A stretch of DNA of 8,855 bases from Candidatus Nomurabacteria bacterium (lineage in GTDB: Bacteria > Patescibacteriota > Minisyncoccia > Phycocordibacterales > UBA9973): positions 1 to 8,855 of the forward strand of contig JAHFNP010000022.1 in NCBI GenBank assembly GCA_023267245.1, read 5' to 3'. The translations under genes were made by a program, and so were the position numbers. A model generated the notes under the pieces. The model did not search any database, was not told where the DNA came from, and saw nothing but the letters and a program-made list of their open reading frames with translations. Positions 1 to 6,579 of the stretch are shown piece after piece. Within the stretch, counting starts at the first letter, position 1. Every line of letters starts with the position of its first letter.

Positions 1-740
1 GTTTTAATTACAATACCCCCAGTAGTTGATGTATTCCCGGTTGGTGGTACGAATGGTCTAAATGATATTCCAAAAAGAGCATCATAAAGGGATGTAGCGA
101 GGTTTTTAAAGTATTCAATAGGTCCTGAGGCGTATTGTACTGTAGTAGGAGTTGCAGTTAAACTGCGTACTTCTAAACATGGGGGTTCTGGATTATCTGA
201 ACATAGATGACCATATTGTGGCTTAAGAATTGCCGATCCTATATCTACATTCGGCGGAGTTTTAGTTGAAAAAGGTGTATAACCTTGTGCTGTAAATTTA
301 AGTATCGCATTACCTGGGGCTTCAACTAAAACATAACGACCTGCAGCGTCTGATTGTACCGTAAGTGTTCTAGATGTTCCTCCATTTACCGAAACACCAA
401 CTGTAGGAACATCTGATTTTATTTGAACTCGTACGGATTCTAGAGCACCACCAGCTGTTGTGCCAGAACCATGCCCTTTTTCGATTGCTGCCAAGAAAGT
501 AGTTAGAGTAACACCTACTGGCGGACCTTGAAACGCTACGGTATTTATACAACCGCCGTTAGCTCCGATAGTTCCCCAAAATAGACTGTTCCAGGAGTAG
601 CATGATTCACCAACAGATCCAGTACAATCTGTTGCGTAATTACAGAATGCTAATGCTGAAGCTCTTTTGGCACCAAGACCAACAAAACCGACCGAGAAGA
701 CGAAAATTAAAACAAACAAACCTAATAAATATTTCTTCAT
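1..740 (-). CDS. Secreted protein with PEGA/carboxypeptidase-regulatory-like domain (3' end cut by window)
   Basis: An open frame of 246 codons runs from an ATG at 738-740 to the left edge without a stop, so the N-terminus is complete and the C-terminus is missing. Residues 1-31 form a classic Sec signal peptide: MKK, a hydrophobic core, then an ASALA-type cleavage site. The mature head has Cys33, 39, 47 and 64, with two more at 180 and 188. Residues ~103-172 resemble a PEGA or carboxypeptidase-regulatory beta-sandwich, with an NGxT/TV/D-x-x-G/GY pattern. This is followed by a Ser/Thr-rich linker and an amphipathic stretch at ~207-225. The start is fixed by an in-frame TAG 21 bases upstream. 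The signal peptide and PEGA-like domain match the 986-residue protein encoded 100 bp upstream, so the two look like paralogues. It probably acts at the cell surface or outside the cell. The exact function is unknown. That the gene is real is well supported; the domain name is moderately so. Confidence 0.85.
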   Translation of the reverse strand, partial: MKKYLLGLFVLIFVFSVGFVGLGAKRASALAFCNYATDCTGSVGESCYSWNSLFWGTIGANGGCINTVAFQGPPVGVTLTTFLAAIEKGHGSGTTAGGALESVRVQIKSDVPTVGVSVNGGTSRTLTVQSDAAGRYVLVEAPGNAILKFTAQGYTPFSTKTPPNVDIGSAILKPQYGHLCSDNPEPPCLEVRSLTATPTTVQYASGPIEYFKNLATSLYDALFGISFRPFVPPTGNTSTTGGIVIK

Positions 741-810
741 TTTTTTATAATACTTAATAATCTAATAATGGTTCGACAAATCTCCATAAATAATAAACTT
801 TAACCTTTTT

Positions 811-839
811 ATTATATCACCCTTTCAGAAATGCAACAA
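811..839 (-). promoter_or_regulatory. Promoter for the left-edge secreted-protein gene
   Basis: On the minus strand, TATAAT (811-816) is preceded by TGA, which makes an extended -10 (TGnTATAAT). TTGTTG (834-839) lies 17 bases further upstream as a weak -35. It begins directly after the stop codon of the 986-residue gene and predicts a leader of about 65 bases. A second -10-like TATTAT (747-752) sits only 6 bases before the ATG and could give a leaderless transcript. Sequence-based inference only. Confidence 0.5.
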
Positions 840-840
840 T

Positions 841-3801
841 TTAGAGTCTACCTCCAGACAAACTGGATAAAATACTTTTTAGTAAGTTGATGAAAGAAGT
901 CCAAAGTCCAGCAAGAACTCCTTGTTTTTGCCCGGAAGATTGTGTATTTATTGGCACTTCTGATGCGGGATTTTGTGCAGGTATTGTAAGTTCAAGTGAT
1001 TTATAACCTGAGGTCATAACTTCTATCTTCTGTTCCCCATTAGGCACAATCAGAGTGACAGTTCCATCAGCAGCAACGGTATAACTTTTTGTTTCGCCAT
1101 TTGCTTTAATTTGAACGCTAGTTCCAGGAGCTAATTGAAGTTTAACTTTTGTAGTTCTATTGATTGGATTAATCGGGACTAAGTTCGCAGGAGATATTGA
1201 TGCCTCGCTAATTGATAGACCTTGAAAGTCCGTCAAGGACCCAAATTCTATCGATGCCGGAAGTCCAGTAGGAGTAGTGAAGGAATTTATTTGGGACCAT
1301 GGACAGAAAGTAAATGGAGCGGAAGCCTTCGTTGGATTGCTAGAATCAAAGATCTGTGGATCTTTCATGCATCTCTGTCTCCAGTAATAAGTTTGACCCG
1401 GCAATAATTTATCAAACTCGGCATAATCTTTGCCAGTTAAATCTGGAATTACAGACATAGGACCAATAGTTGGATAAATTAAAGGATGAATGACACTAGA
1501 TCCATTGATATTTTTAGTTATATCGAATGCATATTCTCCTGACGAACCGGCTTGAGTTGTAAAAGTCAAAATTGTCGTCTTTTTGCCATTAGATTGAGCG
1601 ACAACAAGTTTGGCATTGCCAGTGCTTTTGTTGGTGATAGTAATAGGGGTAGTCGTAACGAGTTTAAGCTGGTTTGGGGCAATATATGATGTAATCATCC
1701 CCAAGTCACTAGTCATCAGAGGATAATAACCATCTAATTGGGCTTGGGAGAAAGTGGTGAAGTTATTGGTACTTGTTTTTGCCTGATCATCAAACTGTTG
1801 TTCGTCAAATAAAGATATTCCAGTATTTGGATCTGCATCATAATTTCCGAATGAAAAATTTACTTTCCCAGCATATACCCTGGCTTCTCTAATTAATTTT
1901 TGAAACTTATCAACAGTAACAGTTCCGTTGTACACGGAATTATAAACGATTGTTGACCTAGAATCCGGAACCACTCTTCTTATGAGGAAAACTTTATTTG
2001 GATCCGGAGCATCTGGAGTTGTGCCAGCTGGCTGAGGTGTCGGCGCGCCGAATAATTGCTTAGCCTTATTAATAAAAGAAGTGAAGAAATTGCCTGTTGT
2101 TGGTGTTGTTGTAACTGGTTGAGCATTAATTTTAACTGCTTGTGTTTGCGCCTGTGTTAATGGAGGAACTTCAGATTGAGTTAAATACGGCAACTTGGCA
2201 AAGTCTGCAGGATTTGTGACGATATCAACCAAATACGAAGTGGCTCCAATATCTAGAGGCCAGCTTAGATAGGCTGATTGATATGGAGTTTTAGGAAGAG
2301 GCACTTCAACATCTCCCGACTGAACAAGATTTTTTAGAATAAAATTGCCGTTTGCATCAATACCCCTGACTCGCCAATGAAGACCTTGGTGAAGAATATT
2401 GGAATTAATCCCAGCAAGTACACTGTGTAAAAAATCATAATGAAAATAATCATAGTGAAATATGTTATTTAACCAACCCAAATCATCATTATAATTTAGT
2501 CCAGGTGTGCCATTTATAGTACTGCTTAGAATATGAGTTGTTTCTGTTATAGGGCCCCCAGGGGTTCCATTCGTAGTGATTGTATTCTCAGTAAATGCAG
2601 CATTATCAGCAAAAGGAGTACTGTCGGGTATTGGATGAAATGAAAGTGCATATTGTATTTCATATCTTACGGCTCCTGGGATTTTGTCCCAGCCATATTC
2701 ATAATGATCATATGTAAATGAGTATGGCTGACTTGGGCTCGGTCCATTTATATTAGCCGTAAAAAATATACCTACAGAATCTTTTATGATCGGATCACCT
2801 AAAAGAGGGGTATCTGCTCCATTAACAACGACAAGCGGTGTGACAGACCAACTATAAGAAACAGAGGGTTTACCAGAAAAATTGTAAGTTCTCGGATTGG
2901 TTATTTGTATATCAATAGGCGAGTTCAAACCAGTTAGATTAAATGGGTTATCTGCAACACCCAATGTAAATTTATATTTTAACGCTCCTGGAACGGAAGC
3001 CCAATTTATATTTATCGGTACTGTCGGCAATAAGGGAATTTTTGCAGTAGGATCAGCTACAGTGAAGAAATTCAAAGGATAAAATTTGGAATCTGGTAAA
3101 AGAGGGAGGGCAATTGCATTGCCTGGATTTGGGTTATAAATTGGGGAAGTAAATGCTTTATATACTTTAAAAGTGTAAGCAAGAGGTCTATTCCAATATG
3201 AAAAATTAGTAAAAACTCCTAAAGGAGGCCAAGAGACACCCGCTGCAATATTGGAAGGACCGCCAAATGAACTAGCAGGACCCGCCGACGCCACCACAGT
3301 ACTCTCTACTGGATTATAAATAGAATTATATATAGAACTAATATCAATTTCAGGAAAAATACTACAATTACCACCGCAAGGGTCTTTGTGTTGAACGGTT
3401 ATCGGATCAGTCGCAGGAAGTAAAGGCTGTGAAATGTTTAATTGTGTAAACGGGTATGGGACAAATTGATATTGTCCGAATGTGTATTTATGAGGAACTT
3501 GAGGTGCAGGACTCATCACTTCTACGTTCAATGGGACAGGACGAGGAACAGTATCCCAACCTCTTACCTGACCCTTATAGCATCCCATAGTACCAACATT
3601 TGATCTCTTGTAACTACCATCAGCCTGACAAGTGAACCAGTAAAGCTGACCTGTGTCTGCTCCTATTCCACAAACAGTAGTTTTTTCCCGTATGTGACCT
3701 TGACCAGTAATAAAACTTGGACATGAAGCTAAAGCCGGTGATGGTGTAATTAAAATAAAGGAAAATACCAAAACAGAGATACCTAAAATATATTTTTTCA
3801 T
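841..3801 (-). CDS. Large secreted multidomain protein with fibronectin III-like repeats and C-terminal PEGA-like domain
   Basis: This is a complete 986-residue protein. Residues 1-26 are a Sec signal peptide ending SPALA/S. Four cysteines (27, 44, 58, 74) lie in the N-terminal head and two at 142/146 in a CGGNC motif; Cys811 and Cys833 follow near the C-terminus. At least three segments have the look of fibronectin III or related beta-sandwich domains. Each starts with W-x-x-[VI]-PGA-x-x-Y or a variant (267-276, 371-380, 514-523), with a later strand of the YxWxV or HWRVR type (316-320, 475-479, and YYWRQR at 805-810). A Ser/Thr/Pro/Gln-rich linker lies at ~550-600. Residues ~886-945 form a PEGA-like domain, and an amphipathic tail ends the protein. 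There is no transmembrane anchor or sorting motif, so it may be released or held non-covalently. The size and architecture suggest an adhesin or envelope protein. The specific function is not recognised, and a substrate-binding or scaffold role is equally possible. Confidence 0.9.
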   Translation of the reverse strand: MKKYILGISVLVFSFILITPSPALASCPSFITGQGHIREKTTVCGIGADTGQLYWFTCQADGSYKRSNVGTMGCYKGQVRGWDTVPRPVPLNVEVMSPAPQVPHKYTFGQYQFVPYPFTQLNISQPLLPATDPITVQHKDPCGGNCSIFPEIDISSIYNSIYNPVESTVVASAGPASSFGGPSNIAAGVSWPPLGVFTNFSYWNRPLAYTFKVYKAFTSPIYNPNPGNAIALPLLPDSKFYPLNFFTVADPTAKIPLLPTVPININWASVPGALKYKFTLGVADNPFNLTGLNSPIDIQITNPRTYNFSGKPSVSYSWSVTPLVVVNGADTPLLGDPIIKDSVGIFFTANINGPSPSQPYSFTYDHYEYGWDKIPGAVRYEIQYALSFHPIPDSTPFADNAAFTENTITTNGTPGGPITETTHILSSTINGTPGLNYNDDLGWLNNIFHYDYFHYDFLHSVLAGINSNILHQGLHWRVRGIDANGNFILKNLVQSGDVEVPLPKTPYQSAYLSWPLDIGATSYLVDIVTNPADFAKLPYLTQSEVPPLTQAQTQAVKINAQPVTTTPTTGNFFTSFINKAKQLFGAPTPQPAGTTPDAPDPNKVFLIRRVVPDSRSTIVYNSVYNGTVTVDKFQKLIREARVYAGKVNFSFGNYDADPNTGISLFDEQQFDDQAKTSTNNFTTFSQAQLDGYYPLMTSDLGMITSYIAPNQLKLVTTTPITITNKSTGNAKLVVAQSNGKKTTILTFTTQAGSSGEYAFDITKNINGSSVIHPLIYPTIGPMSVIPDLTGKDYAEFDKLLPGQTYYWRQRCMKDPQIFDSSNPTKASAPFTFCPWSQINSFTTPTGLPASIEFGSLTDFQGLSISEASISPANLVPINPINRTTKVKLQLAPGTSVQIKANGETKSYTVAADGTVTLIVPNGEQKIEVMTSGYKSLELTIPAQNPASEVPINTQSSGQKQGVLAGLWTSFINLLKSILSSLSGGRL
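2433..2462 (-). repeat. Two-copy 15-bp tandem duplication inside the large secreted protein gene
   Basis: Two adjacent 15-base units (2433-2447 and 2448-2462) differ at only a few positions. On the coding strand they encode two consecutive five-residue units, FHYDY and FHYDF, around residues 448-457. The unit length keeps the reading frame. It looks like a recent small slippage duplication in an aromatic, His/Asp-rich loop. Confidence 0.55.
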
Positions 3802-3807
3802 AATAAA

Positions 3808-3813
3808 ATTATA
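3808..3813 (-). promoter_or_regulatory. -10 element close to the start of the 986-residue gene (possible leaderless start)
   Basis: A perfect TATAAT on the minus strand ends 6 bases before the ATG at 3799-3801, so transcription would begin at or next to the start codon. No clear -35 is visible; the region upstream is the T-run of the preceding terminator. No Shine-Dalgarno sequence precedes the ATG, which fits leaderless translation. The same 6-base spacing occurs at the left-edge gene. Confidence 0.4.
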
Positions 3814-3821
3814 CTATATGT

Positions 3822-3860
3822 AAAAAATAAAAAACATCCCAAATAAATTTGAGATGTTTT
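3822..3860 (-). terminator. Rho-independent terminator after the 163-residue gene
   Basis: Read on the minus strand, a 13-bp stem (3848-3860 with 3831-3843) closes a 4-base loop. All pairs form if one U-G wobble is allowed, and the stem is followed by TTATTTTTT (3822-3830). It starts 5 bases after the TAA of the 163-residue gene. On the plus strand the wobble becomes a C-A mismatch and the T-tail is short, so the signal is specific to the minus strand. Confidence 0.85.
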
Positions 3861-3865
3861 GCTTA

Positions 3866-4357
3866 TTAATAAGCTTTGAAATAAATAATTACAGGAATCC
3901 CAATAAACGAACCGGGGTTTTTTTCATCCTCTTTATAAGATATACCATTGGTACTAATTATATTGGGATAAAATATTCCATTTAATGACTCTCCGCCCTC
4001 TATTAGAACATGGTCGACATTTAATGCCATCACAGCAAAGTAAATTTTTCTGCCATATTCATCTGCAACAATTATTCCGTCTTTTTTTACTGCTGCTTTA
4101 TTTCTTTGCTCTAATGTATAAGCAACTTCCTTAAATTTTGAAGAAAATATATCTTTAACCTCATCTAGGTCAAATTCATTTTCTTTAACTCTCTCATTTA
4201 AGGAGACTGAATCTTTGTTATTTTTTTTTATCACTTCGGCTGAATAATAATGAATTTCTCCATATGTAGAAATATCCTTGTTACTATCTTGTGCAAAAGA
4301 AACATTTACTACAGCAATCATTGCCGCCAGTAAAAGCAATTTGACTATATTTTTCAT
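3866..4357 (-). CDS. Small secreted protein of unknown function (163 residues)
   Basis: I do not recognise the family. Residues 1-22 are a clear Sec signal peptide (MKNIVK, a hydrophobic core of Leu/Ala/Val, then SFA/QD cleavage). The mature part of about 141 residues is charged and soluble-looking and has no cysteine. It has a Lys/Glu/Asp-rich, probably helical middle (~43-95), then a section with beta-like alternation (~95-163) ending in an aromatic/aliphatic strand. There is no lipobox and no second membrane segment. The gene has its own near-consensus promoter and terminator, so it is a single-gene unit, divergent from secG. The FAQ-type cleavage site and the A/T-rich, SD-less leader are reminiscent of Bacteroidota secreted proteins. 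That raises, but does not prove, horizontal transfer. That it is a real gene is well supported by signal peptide, promoter and terminator together. Confidence 0.82.
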   Translation of the reverse strand: MKNIVKLLLLAAMIAVVNVSFAQDSNKDISTYGEIHYYSAEVIKKNNKDSVSLNERVKENEFDLDEVKDIFSSKFKEVAYTLEQRNKAAVKKDGIIVADEYGRKIYFAVMALNVDHVLIEGGESLNGIFYPNIISTNGISYKEDEKNPGSFIGIPVIIYFKAY

Positions 4358-4417
4358 GATTTTTGGTTTTTAAGGAGCCAACTAGATCCCCTGTTTGTTT
4401 TTTGTATTCTGATCCCA

Positions 4418-4445
4418 ATATTACCATAAATTCATAACTTGTCAA
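4418..4445 (-). promoter_or_regulatory. Strong sigma70-type promoter for the 163-residue secreted protein
   Basis: On the minus strand, a perfect TTGACA (4440-4445) and TAATAT (4418-4423) are separated by 16 bases, with TGG just upstream of the -10. The predicted start near 4411 gives a leader of about 54 bases without a Shine-Dalgarno sequence. This is the best promoter match in the window. Confidence 0.7.
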
Positions 4446-4469
4446 TGATTTTATCCCCGATTCTATAAT
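4439..4469 (+). promoter_or_regulatory. Probable promoter of the secG operon
   Basis: A perfect TATAAT lies at 4464-4469. TTGTCA (4439-4444) is a candidate -35, but the 19-base spacer is longer than ideal. The -35 overlaps the -35 of the divergent promoter in the shared heptamer TTGTCAA. The predicted start near 4476 would place the GC-rich hairpin at about +4 to +23 of the secG transcript. Confidence 0.45.
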
Positions 4470-4479
4470 CTATATACTT

Positions 4480-4498
4480 GCCCCGCCGCTGGCGGGGC
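4480..4498. repeat. Perfect 8-bp GC-rich hairpin in the secG leader
   Basis: GCCCCGCC (4480-4487) and GGCGGGGC (4491-4498) pair perfectly around a GCT loop, in an otherwise AT-rich spacer. It is not followed by a T-run and no gene ends here, so it is not an obvious terminator. It may be a short dispersed palindromic element, or a 5' mRNA hairpin. Its CCCCGCC/GGCGG arms recall the inverted repeat at 6631-6667 within rnj. Confidence 0.7.
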
Positions 4499-4533
4499 TT
4501 GCCTAAGATGCCAGAATTTGATACAAGTAAGTA

Positions 4534-4764
4534 ATGCACATATTAGCTAAGATTTTGCCTTGGGCACAAATAATCTTGTCAGTCATTCTAATACTCTCTA
4601 TTTTGCTGCAAAAGTCCGGATCTGGAGTCGGCGGAGCATTGGGAGGCGGAGATGGCGGCGTGGTGTCTTATACCAAGCGCGGATTTGAGAAATTTTTATT
4701 TTACCTTACAATAGCTGTTGCTATCTTATTTGCTATCTCAGCTTTTGTAGCAATACTCGTTTAA
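4534..4764 (+). CDS. secG: Protein translocase subunit SecG
   Basis: This 76-residue protein has the full SecG layout: a first membrane helix (~9-26), a LLQKSGSGVGGALGG-type Gly-rich cytoplasmic loop (~25-43) and a second membrane helix (~53-75). SecG is the accessory subunit of the SecYEG translocon in the cytoplasmic membrane and aids export of signal-peptide proteins such as the three encoded on the opposite strand. An in-frame TAA at 4528-4530, two codons before the ATG, rules out an upstream start. No Shine-Dalgarno sequence is visible in the preceding bases. It is the first gene of the plus-strand cluster, 18 bases before the solute-binding protein gene. Length and sequence are ordinary for the family, and the identification is firm. 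Confidence 0.95.
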   Translation: MHILAKILPWAQIILSVILILSILLQKSGSGVGGALGGGDGGVVSYTKRGFEKFLFYLTIAVAILFAISAFVAILV

Positions 4765-4782
4765 AGTTCAAAACTATCACAT

Positions 4783-6570
4783 ATGGAGAAATTTCGCAGC
4801 CTTATAAAAGGCCTTAAATTACCAACTAGGGATGATGTCGTGCAAGCGATCGGTTCTTTTTCCAAAAAAGAGAGGATTTTATTTATTTTTCTTTTTTTGG
4901 TTCTCTCGGTCTCGACCTTGGTTTTAATAAATAAAGTAAACAATCAATTCTTGGAAGATGTGCCGGCCTCTGGCGGCAGTATCAATGAAGGGATTATCGG
5001 CACTCCCCGCTTTATCAATCCGGTCCTGGCCCTCTCCGACGCTGATCGGGACATGACCGCCCTCGTCTACTCGGGACTCATGAGAAAAAACGAGACGGGG
5101 GAACTCGTGCCAGACCTCGCTGAAAAACTTACAGTCTCAAAAGATGGTTTGATTTACACTTTTACCCTAAAGGATAATTTCTTTCAAGATAATCAAAAGG
5201 TAACCGTCGACGATATCATCTATACTATAAATAAAATAAAACACCCGACAATCAAAAGCCCGAAGAAATTAAACTGGGAAGGTGTCACTGTCTCAAAGGT
5301 TGACAATAAAACCGTCCAGTTCATCTTGAAACAAGCCTATGCCTCATTCTTAGACAATACAACTGTAGGGATACTGCCGGCGCACCTTTGGAAAGATATA
5401 CCTGTCGACCAATTCAGCTTCATCGACCTCAATACGACTGGTGCTATCGGATCGGGACCCTACAAAATCACGCAAATTAAAAAAGATTCTTCCGGCATAC
5501 CTGTTTATGTTGAGCTTAAGGCATTCAATAAATTCGCTCTTGGCAAACCGTACATTGAAACCCTGAGCATGAAATTTTATGCGAATGAAAAAGACTTGAT
5601 TGATGCTCTTTCAAGTGGCGATATAGACCAAGTGAGCGTGATCGGGCCGGAAAAAGCGGAGGAACTAAAAGCTAAAGGGTACCGAGTGGAAACGGCGACT
5701 TTGCCGAGAATATTCGCTTTATTTTTTAATCAAAATCAGTCGGCAGTATTTACAGATAAAAATGTCGTGAAGGCTTTCGAAACAGCAATCAATAAAGATG
5801 AGATTATAAATAAAGTCCTGCACGGATACGGCAAAACAATCGACAGTCCGGTTCCTAAAACTTTGATCGATTATACCGGACTTCCCTACTTGGCTAAAGA
5901 TTCTAAAAGCAAAGATGATGCCGCCCCAGTTACAGACAATATATCTTTATCAAAAAAAATATTGCAGGACGATGGTTGGAAAGCGGGAGAAGATGGAGTT
6001 TTGGTTAAACAGACAAAAACAAAAGCTGGAAAAAAAGTTATTCTCCGGCTTGAGTTCTCTCTCGCGACTGGAGATGCTTCGGAGCTTAAGGATATTGCAG
6101 ATTTGATAAAAAAGGATCTTGAATCTATCGGGGCTAAAGTTGAAGTGAAAATTTTTGAAATCGGCAGCCTAAACCAAGATGTTATCCGGCCAAGAAAATA
6201 CGACGCACTTTTGTTCGGCCAAATAGTAAATAGCGGGGCAGATCTCTTTGCTTTCTGGCACTCTTCTCAACGCAACGACCCGGGACTCAATATCGCTTCC
6301 TACACAAATACCAAAGCTGACAAAATACTTGAAGCGACCTTGGGTAATATCGATAAAAAAGATAGAATAGAAAAATACACCGAATTTGAAGATGAGATAA
6401 AGAAAGACATGCCAGCAATTTTCATCTATTCCCCCGACTTTATTTACGTAGTCGCAAAAAATTTGAATGGTCTTATTATTAATAAAATAACAAATCAGAG
6501 CGATCGGTTTAACCTTGTCTACAAGTGGTACAGGGAAACAGATCGTGTCTGGAAAATATTTAACAGATAG
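4783..6570 (+). CDS. Membrane-anchored family-5 (peptide-type) ABC solute-binding protein
   Basis: This 595-residue protein belongs to the SBP_bac_5 (OppA/DppA-like) family. The GTPRFINPVLA and DRDMTALVYSGL segments (73-99) are the usual domain start. The aeKLTVSKDGLIYTFTLKDN-type signature (~113-149) and GSGPYKI (223-229) follow, and the C-terminal lobe extends to ~560. Such proteins bind oligopeptides, nickel or other solutes outside the membrane. The N-terminus has a ~30-residue basic cytoplasmic tail and one membrane helix (~31-49), with no lipobox cysteine; there is no cysteine in the whole protein. It is therefore signal-anchored and not a lipoprotein. No permease or ATPase gene is next to it, so its transporter partners, if any, lie elsewhere. 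It sits 18 bases after secG and 9 bases before rnj, probably in one operon. The ligand cannot be read from sequence. Confidence 0.9.
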   Translation: MEKFRSLIKGLKLPTRDDVVQAIGSFSKKERILFIFLFLVLSVSTLVLINKVNNQFLEDVPASGGSINEGIIGTPRFINPVLALSDADRDMTALVYSGLMRKNETGELVPDLAEKLTVSKDGLIYTFTLKDNFFQDNQKVTVDDIIYTINKIKHPTIKSPKKLNWEGVTVSKVDNKTVQFILKQAYASFLDNTTVGILPAHLWKDIPVDQFSFIDLNTTGAIGSGPYKITQIKKDSSGIPVYVELKAFNKFALGKPYIETLSMKFYANEKDLIDALSSGDIDQVSVIGPEKAEELKAKGYRVETATLPRIFALFFNQNQSAVFTDKNVVKAFETAINKDEIINKVLHGYGKTIDSPVPKTLIDYTGLPYLAKDSKSKDDAAPVTDNISLSKKILQDDGWKAGEDGVLVKQTKTKAGKKVILRLEFSLATGDASELKDIADLIKKDLESIGAKVEVKIFEIGSLNQDVIRPRKYDALLFGQIVNSGADLFAFWHSSQRNDPGLNIASYTNTKADKILEATLGNIDKKDRIEKYTEFEDEIKKDMPAIFIYSPDFIYVVAKNLNGLIINKITNQSDRFNLVYKWYRETDRVWKIFNR

Positions 6571-6579
6571 AAATAGAAT

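Noticed and set aside
370..552. 60-codon minus-strand frame in the left-edge gene
   Set aside because: It overlaps the frame from 740, which has a signal peptide and domain-like sequence; the short frame is Ser/Arg/Trp-rich noise.
841..3801. UGA recoding (genetic code 25) as in some CPR lineages
   Set aside because: All long frames are complete with the standard code, so there is no need for UGA to be read as glycine.
4371..4377. TAAGGAG on the plus strand as a ribosome binding site
   Set aside because: No start codon with an open frame follows within a usable distance; the region is the leader of a minus-strand gene.
4480..4498. GC hairpin as an intrinsic terminator
   Set aside because: No T-run follows on either strand, and the flanking genes diverge, so no transcript ends here.
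4783..4980. Lipoprotein signal for the solute-binding protein
   Set aside because: There is no cysteine anywhere in the protein; the N-terminal helix is better read as a signal anchor.
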